A DNA stretch of 64,000 bases from Watersipora subatra (Eukaryota > Bryozoa > Gymnolaemata > Cheilostomatida > Watersiporidae). The position numbers and the translations under genes were made by a program. Shown here piece by piece: positions 60,601 through 64,000 of the stretch. Location of the stretch: assembly GCF_963576615.1 (NCBI RefSeq), contig NC_088708.1, positions 66,442,672 to 66,506,671 on the forward strand, read 5' to 3'. The notes under the pieces were generated by a model. It did not search any database. It was not told the DNA's origin and saw only the letters and a list, made by a program, of their open reading frames with translations. Within the stretch, counting starts at the first letter, position 1. Every line of letters starts with the position of its first letter.

Positions 60601-62692
60601 CTCTGGACAGAAAATTGATTTGTATTTAACATATAACAACATTTACCATTCTAACTTTCAAACTACTACATATCATGAGAAAAGTGTTTTGTGTAATTGA
60701 AATAAATTAAGAGAGAAATTAAAAACAACTGTAAATTTTTCAAACTTTGTCAAACCACTTCTAAACTTCATATCATGAGGAAAATGTTTCATGCAGGTCA
60801 AATAATTTGAAAAAAATAAAACGATTATAAAAAGGTTTAGATGTCGATGTCAAATAATTAGCAAGTAATAGCTAAATTTGCTTTGCGTTTGCTACGATTA
60901 TAATAAAAGATGATTCGTTAATGATACAATTAGTACAAACTGAGAAAACAAAATAAAAATCTTTAATATGTTGAATTAATAATAACAATTCTTGCATGGA
61001 AGTGTGTGGGTATAAAAAAGGTTACTGTTCCACCAGAAGCTATCCATCAAAATTTTGAATACGACGATACTGGTACCTCTTGATACCGGTACAAATGTAA
61101 CAATGAGATATCGTACTGTTTCTGTCTGACCGATCGGAGAGATAATGTCGATGTTTTTCCTACGGAGACTATATAATTGTCCGCGAGAGAAGAATTTGCC
61201 TTGACCCCAGATATAGTAATCAATCGTTACGACAAATATTTCTTAACAGGGGCATCGTGACGCGTGGCCGCATGGTAAAATAATCAGCGTGCGCTATAGC
61301 CGGAATGACAAATAGATCCACAGACATACTTTGAGAAATATATATATATATATATAGATTGTATTGAATCAACTGACTATACCATGCCTTTAACACGAGT
61401 TCCTACTTTGCGATCTGATTGATGAAAAGATTGTTCCATCTAGAAATTGGGGCATGTGAAAAGCCATGTTGTCGCTAAATTTATAATATGTAAACTTATT
61501 AGTAACTATTCAGAGATAAAGGGAAGTTTGTAGGAGCAACGGCTTTCTCTTCAAGTACAATTTCTCCTCTATGCCATAAATTTGTTTTTATTAAAAAAAA
61601 TTCTCCAAAGTAGGTGATGTGTTGCTCCTTTTGTGAGTTTATTTTTATTTCAATTGAACATTTCTAGATAAATGGAGTTATCATTTCTTGTCTTCGTTTT
61701 ATACAGGTCGTAATGCATATTTTTGTAGATTTAAAAAGGGTTTCACGTTTTGTAGCAAGCTTTAGAAAGGGCCGATTCTCCTAAAGTAAAATTGGAAGGA
61801 GAATTTAAGGAACCACTTCCACCCAAGCACCTTACCTCTCTGGAAGGTTCTAACGCTACTGATGATGCATCAACAGCGGCCTCCACTAGCCATGCTTCTC
61901 AAGATGATAGGTAAGTCTACTTCTTGTTCAACATACTGACTAGCTTGGCCTATGCATGTACTCTGTTAATAATTCAGTTTTGTCTATAGTTTGTGTAGAA
62001 CTCTGGCTGTAACCTATAAATAACCTTTTTATAGTTTGGTTATAGCACTTCTTTTTTGCTTAGTTATGTATATTGTTAATTTCATAATATCTTTCAACAA
62101 TAGGAGCTTAACTTTGTGTGTATTGTGAGGATAACTCCATCTGCTGTTCATAATAGGCCAAATGAGATTGTCGATGGTCCACTACAAAATATCTGTTAGC
62201 CAAACTGTCAATTTTCTGATTTTGTGTCTCACCATAATCTGTGGGTTTCAATTTTCATCCAGAAGTCAGTAACATCTTTGAATGAGATATTTTAAAAAGA
62301 TATCAGTGTACAACTCAAACTAAAGACTAGCAGGAAATAGTAATGCTTGTACATTTCATTTCAAAAATTATAACAAATCAACCTGAGTAATCGAGAAAAA
62401 TTTTAAAGTTTTGCTGTTTTATCAATATTTGTCGTTTGGTCTGTGGCTGATCTACACGTATGTCTATGTCACAGTTTATGTGCCTTTTTACTCTAGCGAA
62501 GCAGAGGAGGTGCTGCCAGCTGCTGATGAGACGGAAGGAGATGAGGAGGATGAGTACGATGCAGGTCGCTGCTCTCCTCGGTTGCTGCCAGCGACTGAAC
62601 TGGAGGAAGGTACTCTTGTTTACAACCCTGAGGATGACATGAAGAGGTTGGAGTTGCAGCGATTGTCTCTGCGCCAAACAGGAAAAGTGCAA
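45594..62692 (+). CDS. CACTIN: Cactin, partial (10 coding exons; C-terminus beyond window)
   Basis: Cactin is a nuclear protein that associates with late spliceosomes and is needed for faithful pre-mRNA splicing. In flies it was first found as a binder of the IkB protein Cactus. Ten exons join in phase: 45594-45631, 49735-49770, 50742-50789, 55132-55483, 55580-55714, 57575-57718, 58783-59068, 59497-59627, 61756-61910, 62497-62692. They give 507 codons. The N-terminus is Arg/Ser-rich; then come a charged coiled-coil stretch and the Cactin_mid region (IRIEDGRAKPIDLLAKYINA, LEDLLEDIKVYLELEKGKN, REGIHTAVSSDVDSVFKGK). The family's C-terminal cactus-binding domain (about 125 residues) is not in the window, so the gene continues past 64000. 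Intron 3 hosts an antisense sulfotransferase gene. Confidence 0.95.
45825..46013. mobile_element. hAT MITE, 189 bp (CACTIN intron 1)
   Basis: CAGACCTGCCAACCCAAGAG and, inverted, CATACCTGCCAACTCTCACG, flanked by CATGGGCA (45817-45824) and CTTGGGCA (46014-46021), 7 of 8. It is a shorter relative of the copy on the NCAPG side of the promoter. Confidence 0.88.
46380..47218 (-). pseudogene. LINE endonuclease relic in CACTIN intron 1
   Basis: The minus strand reads MGTLNCRGLKSKNGGKTKKH and KIDILALKDICIEDEPPKK at its start. After frame breaks comes YLTILGHFEAKTVIAWKDYQ (the GDFNA-type motif decayed to GHFEA), then LVPTNTLFRYKMAH and RNQIDYIINSQRH-like with STDHRLVKAKM. This is the order of an exonuclease-endonuclease-phosphatase domain from a non-LTR retrotransposon (jockey/CR1-like). 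No reverse transcriptase is seen. Confidence 0.85.
47219..48569 (+). other. CACTIN intron 1, middle part
   Basis: AT-rich sequence between the LINE relic and the TTAAAG-ended element. A CTTACAAGTCAATTGTGTC inverted motif near 47890 is the only local feature. I see no exon or known repeat. Confidence 0.5.
48570..49482. mobile_element. TTAAAG-ended DNA element, copy 2
   Basis: TTAAAGGTGTGGCTGCGTCA at the left and TTTGACGCAACCACATCTTT then AA at the right form about 22-bp inverted ends. The interior matches 40226-41330 (GTTGTGTTAGGCGATCTCAT; CATCTCGGCATAAAGCTTTT; CTGCAGCAAACTCAAAC) with no large insertion. Non-coding, family unassigned. Confidence 0.8.
49735..49770 (+). CDS. CACTIN: CACTIN exon 2
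   Basis: A 36-nt microexon coding RSRSHSPGRKSR, an Arg/Ser motif. The acceptor is ATTCTAG and the donor GTATGC, phase 2 at both ends, so it could be skipped without changing the frame. Confidence 0.75.
49771..51159 (+). other. CACTIN intron 2 and start of intron 3
   Basis: Except for exon 3 (50742-50789), this is unremarkable AT-rich intron. On the minus strand it holds the presumed 3' UTR of the nested sulfotransferase. No repeat array or transposon stands out. Confidence 0.5.
50742..50789 (+). CDS. CACTIN: CACTIN exon 3
   Basis: A 48-nt microexon coding RHDSSSPESPRDRNR, continuing the RS-like region. It has an acceptor TTGGTAG, a donor GTAAGA, and phase 2 at both ends, so like exon 2 it is a symmetric cassette. 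Alternative inclusion of exons 2 and 3 would change RS length only. Confidence 0.75.
51160..52458 (-). CDS. Galactose 3-O-sulfotransferase (GAL3ST family), nested in CACTIN intron 3
   Basis: A 432-residue Golgi type II membrane protein. GAL3ST enzymes move sulfate from PAPS to the 3-hydroxyl of galactose on glycolipids or glycans. A short basic N-terminus is followed by one membrane segment (IIIQILVVFFILDCIYLY, about residues 6-23) and a luminal domain. The PAPS 5'-phosphosulfate loop is LFLKTHKTGSSTLQNILLRY, the 3'-phosphate site is ITILRDPIALFKSAYKYY, and the family motif VVLITERFDESLILLKK follows. The LGYVLKP C-terminal motif is also present. Several N-glycosylation sequons occur (NAT, NLT, NTT, NWT, NES, NSS). 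I start at the first ATG (52458-52456); the frame opens upstream at a TTG but is closed by TAA before that. The coding part has no intron. Which GAL3ST subfamily this is cannot be decided here. Confidence 0.93.
   Translation of the reverse strand: MKRMKIIIQILVVFFILDCIYLYRKYHEYTDISSKKSKVWSMSRLKSAMLVEKFVKKDLILTVRQANSIINPDRLKSLQTSTQHNPNATDTILFLKTHKTGSSTLQNILLRYFLLHNLTIALPAYRASFFWPNPFSAKLFVKKQPGISRYHGFAHHAIYNKQEMLNVMKPNPSFITILRDPIALFKSAYKYYNMQSYCFNTTVERIKFSPNYKTFKTGVCPMTRTPVRNLQAFDLGLSLFNMDKEEAIKLLIQDIDQTMTVVLITERFDESLILLKKIFNWTMDDIVYFKQNAQDPKLVHPVQVTNEADNDILQFNYADYLIYSHFSQKLDRQLKEHFNESQLQKELQMLHELQAEHQRNCVQQMASANSSIFLSRSSSYSLFRPYGGNTLGYVLKPNALQDVNCRLLAMPELTLTHYIKAMAPRVKEGWLH
52455..52533 (-). 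promoter_or_regulatory. GAL3ST 5' leader with acceptor site and ATGA-coupled uORF
   Basis: TTTTGTTTCAG ends at 52534, a good 3' splice site, so the coding exon probably begins at 52533 after a non-coding first exon. A 24-codon upstream ORF starts at ATG 52529-52527. Its TGA (52457-52455) overlaps the main start as ATGA. The uORF and its possible reinitiation role are inferred. Confidence 0.5.
52534..53429. other. CACTIN intron 3, upstream side of the sulfotransferase
   Basis: It should contain the sulfotransferase first exon and promoter on the minus strand, but I cannot place them. No repeat is obvious before the palindrome element at 53430. Confidence 0.4.
53430..54284. mobile_element. CTCGAG-palindrome element, copy 2
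   Basis: TGGCGCCTTACAGTGCCTCG at the left and, inverted, TGGCACCTTACAGTGCCTCG at the right, flanked by TA. CAACTCGAGTTG palindromes lie at 53655-53790 and 54225-54252. It aligns end to end with copy 1 (38250-39573) in reverse but lacks the fold-back MITE. It lies in CACTIN intron 3. Confidence 0.85.
54285..55131 (+). other. CACTIN intron 3, 3' part
   Basis: It begins with an AT-rich inverted motif (ATCTATCAATTGATAGAT at about 54339). The rest shows no exon or known repeat up to the exon 4 acceptor. Confidence 0.5.
55132..55483 (+). CDS. CACTIN: CACTIN exon 4
   Basis: Residues 41-158. A Lys/Glu/Arg-rich coiled segment leads into MGWDKETLTYTNEDNPFGDH and STFVWKSKLKKEGLS. The YTN.DNPFGD.NL..TF.W pattern is diagnostic for cactin. 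The donor AAG|GTTAAT is weak, and the next intron is 96 nt. Confidence 0.95.
55580..55714 (+). CDS. CACTIN: CACTIN exon 5
   Basis: Forty-five codons of charged helix (ELEKVKKRQQEREREKEARD) ending in SAWEKQEDN, the counterpart of the family's TWEEQEDN. Phase 0 at both ends, donor GTACGT. A 32-bp minisatellite follows 125 nt later. Confidence 0.93.
55839..56080. repeat. 32-bp minisatellite in CACTIN intron 5
   Basis: About seven copies of AGATGGTGCTAACTCTATTT plus ATCCAGATGTTT. The array starts about 125 nt after the exon 5 donor (55715). Confidence 0.93.
56397..57333. mobile_element. Pogo/Tigger-like element, 937 bp
   Basis: CAGTGCACCCTCAGAATACG and, inverted, CAGTGCACCCTCAGGATACG (19 of 20), flanked by TA. 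Subterminal ATCGTATG motifs recur in both arms. No transposase frame. It lies in CACTIN intron 5. Confidence 0.85.
57575..57718 (+). CDS. CACTIN: CACTIN exon 6
   Basis: Residues 204-251 with KIRIEDGRAKPIDLLAKYIN and DDDMSVEMHEPYTYLV. I end the exon at GTG|GTCAGT (57719), because this keeps the family spacing between PYT.L and GL. The GTGGTC three bases earlier would delete one residue. A 41-bp array starts about 80 nt into the intron. Confidence 0.94.
57799..58293. repeat. 41-bp minisatellite in CACTIN intron 6
   Basis: About twelve very similar copies of ACACGCGAGGGTCTCGGTAT plus ACCTACCACTAATCTTGTATG. It starts about 80 nt after the exon 6 donor. Low divergence suggests recent expansion or homogenisation. 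Confidence 0.95.
58294..58782 (+). other. CACTIN intron 6, distal part
   Basis: Plain intron sequence between the 41-bp array and exon 7. No repeat family or exon recognised. Confidence 0.5.
58783..59068 (+). CDS. CACTIN: CACTIN exon 7
   Basis: Residues 252-347: LEDLLEDIKVYLELEKGKN, YWRDVTTITEDQLSQL and REGIHTAVSSDVDSVFKGK are cactin mid-domain hallmarks. The acceptor is TTGAAG without a clear pyrimidine tract, and the donor is AG|GTCAGC in phase 1. Confidence 0.95.
59497..59627 (+). CDS. CACTIN: CACTIN exon 8
   Basis: Residues 347-390: VDVGYWESLLQQLKAHIAL, then LKEQHQVILKKRLAKLKQE, match the family's GYWESLLQQL...LKQE block. The donor is GAG|GTACCC. A minisatellite of about 17 bp begins about 25 nt downstream. 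Confidence 0.95.
59653..60204. repeat. 17-bp minisatellite in CACTIN intron 8
   Basis: About 30 copies of GGAATGGCAGGTAGACA, with an 18-bp GGAATGGCTAGGTAGACA variant concentrated at the start and middle. It begins about 25 nt past the exon 8 donor (59628). The long minus-strand open frame across it is a repeat artefact. Confidence 0.95.
60561..61358 (-). mobile_element. Complete non-autonomous Helitron, 798 bp
   Basis: On the minus strand: A|TCTATATATATATATATA at 61358, then TTTCTCAAAGTATGTC, ending TTATTACCCGGGCAACGCCG, GGTAGCACAG, CTAG|T at 60561. The perfect 6-bp stem hairpin ACCCGG-gcaacg-CCGGGT sits 7 nt before CTAG. The single A and T flanks fit Helitron insertion between A and T. No rep/helicase gene. 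It is the reference copy for the other fragments in this window. Confidence 0.88.
61359..61755 (+). other. CACTIN intron 8, distal part
   Basis: AT-rich intron leading to the exon 9 acceptor. Nothing recognised. Confidence 0.5.
61756..61910 (+). CDS. CACTIN: CACTIN exon 9
   Basis: Residues 391-442, a low-complexity linker (VKLEGEFKEPLPPKHLTSLE, then Ala/Ser/Thr-rich). Phase 0 in, phase 2 out at AG|GTAAGT. This part of cactin is variable between species, so support comes mainly from frame and splice sites. A second AG 8 nt downstream is a possible alternative acceptor. Confidence 0.78.
61911..62496 (+). other. CACTIN intron 9
   Basis: 586 bp of AT-rich sequence with good splice sites at both ends. 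No repeat or other feature seen. Confidence 0.6.
62497..62692 (+). CDS. CACTIN: CACTIN exon 10 (last in window)
   Basis: Residues 442-507: an acidic run, then DEYDAGRCSPRLLPATELEE and DDMKRLELQRLSL, matching the family's DDYDAGRYSPRLL...L.RLQLSRQQL. It ends TGKVQ before GTAGGT. No further exon is visible up to 64000. Confidence 0.92.
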
Positions 62693-64000
62693 GTAGGTCT
62701 CGCCTTTTTGCTGGTCAACAGCAGCCAACTTCTACACCATCTCTCACTTTTTCACCATAAATCACCATAGCGACTCTGGTAGGAAAAAATCTTTTCAATA
62801 GTGCTGTTAGATATATCATAGTTGTTGTCTTATCTTGGTAGCTCTATTGGTGTGAATAGTTTCTCGAACTCCTAAGAAGTGAGTTGGAATTTGTACTGAT
62901 CAGCACCTGTTAACTCCTAAAACATATTTTTATTTTTTTACTGGTCAGCAGCTGCCAGTTTCTGTACCATCTCAGATTCAAGTTGATAAAGCTTTTGATA
63001 AGATAGTGATTGTCAGTTGAGAGAAGGCCAACTGTATTTTATCGTGTCGTTAGGAGCTGTTTAAAATGTGCACGTTTCTATTGTTTCTATTGTTATGACA
63101 ACTAGTTCTGTTGTACCGATGATAAATTAATAGATGCATGTTTGCATTTTTATTTAGTCTGAATGATCCAGTTTTAAAGTGATTCAAGATATAACAGCAG
63201 GCCATAAGTATGCGTTGGTTTTGCATGGTGTATAATATCACCTGGATAGCAGTACCGTAAGTCCTTATCCTCAAGCCTCTCGGCTTGTCGTTGGGCGAGG
63301 CTTCTGGTCAAGGTCATAGGCGGCGGCTAAAGCCAAGTTTTTAAAACCTACGTGGGGCTCAGGGCGGCTTCTCGATAAATTCGGTCTCTGCTCAGTTCCG
63401 CGCTATAACCATAGAATTGCAGTCCATGATACACTTTTATGTACGGGGTTTTACTACTCGTTTACTTTCAAGGTCATGTTTATGGAAGACTTTAGAATGA
63501 AGAAGAATTTATCGCTCATGTTTAACTTACCACTGTCATAGGCAATTAACACCTTTTCATTCTTGACCAGCGTCTTTCCATAACCGTGAAGCCCTGTAAC
63601 AGTGCAATAAAAATCTAGCTGAGACATGGCAAATAAGTTATTGATGCAAGGGTTTAGAAATTTTAATTCGAACTTAAGTTAAAGAACTTATTCGAAAATA
63701 AGTAAAAGAAAGTTTCTTATTCGAGAGGACGGGGGTATAGCGAAACCCGGCTTAACACTCTCGCTCCCGAAGGGGGTCAAGGACGACAAAACCTCAGTCA
63801 TTAGCCGCGGTCTGTGGGCATACGCGGCTTGTTGGAGGATTATTTTTTCTTTCACGAGTCATCTGTTTTTGAACACAAGCCGCACGGCTTGAGCATGAGG
63901 ACTTACGGTATATAGCTGTTGTAAGTTAACTATTAGTAGTGGTGTAGGCTGGGCAGGTAAGTGGTTGGGGGCATGGAAACTTCTAGATTTGTTATAAATA
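62693..64000 (+). other. CACTIN intron 10, partial
   Basis: It begins at GTAGGT after exon 10 and no next exon is visible. It holds the CCGTA-ended element at 63255-63908. The remaining cactin C-terminal exons must lie beyond the window. Confidence 0.6.
63255..63908. mobile_element. DNA element with CCGTAAGTCCT ends, 654 bp
   Basis: Left CCGTAAGTCCTTATCCTCAA and right, inverted, CCGTAAGTCCTCATGCTCAA, both continuing into GCC...CGGCTTG, flanked by TA at 63253-63254 and 63909-63910. Inverted ends are about 33 bp. GC-richer core, no ORF. Confidence 0.82.

Overview
This is eukaryotic, AT-rich animal DNA: small phase-consistent exons with GT-AG introns, and about 95% intron or repeat. The three protein families present (condensin subunit CAP-G, cactin, galactose 3-O-sulfotransferase) occur together in animals. 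The mix of Helitron, hAT, pogo-like, piggyBac-like and tRNA-derived SINE repeats would suit an invertebrate such as a lophotrochozoan, but I cannot name the species.

Layout. (1) 1-5711: 3' flank, no convincing gene except a possible relic of a sulfotransferase C-terminus near 314-445. (2) 5712-45159, minus strand: a complete condensin I subunit 3 gene (NCAPG/CAP-G) in 17 coding exons. The spliced CDS is about 3,048 nt and encodes about 1,015 residues, essentially the length of the vertebrate protein. (3) 45160-45593: a 434-bp gap between two divergent start codons, a likely shared promoter. (4) 45594 to beyond 64000, plus strand: CACTIN. Ten coding exons give 507 codons in uninterrupted frame; the C-terminal cactus-binding domain lies past the window edge. 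(5) 51160-52458, minus strand: a galactose 3-O-sulfotransferase with a single coding exon, nested antisense inside CACTIN intron 3.

Repeats fill the introns. There is a 4.7-kb hAT transposon relic with a near-perfect 8-bp target duplication in NCAPG intron 7. Also present are textbook non-autonomous Helitrons (A|TC...hairpin...CTAG|T), several of them with other elements nested inside. Smaller elements include a piggyBac-like element with TTAA ends, three pogo/Tigger-like MITEs, three hAT MITEs, three long-inverted-repeat elements, a CTCGAG-palindrome element in two copies, a LINE endonuclease relic, and tRNA-like SINE heads.

The most unusual signal is where the minisatellites sit. All nine short-period tandem arrays I can see lie directly at or within about 130 nt downstream of a 5' splice site, six in NCAPG and three in CACTIN. 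In three of them the repeat unit contains the splice donor itself. None abuts a 3' splice site. NCAPG acts in mitotic chromosome condensation and CACTIN in pre-mRNA splicing and signalling. Their head-to-head arrangement suggests shared transcription rather than a shared pathway.
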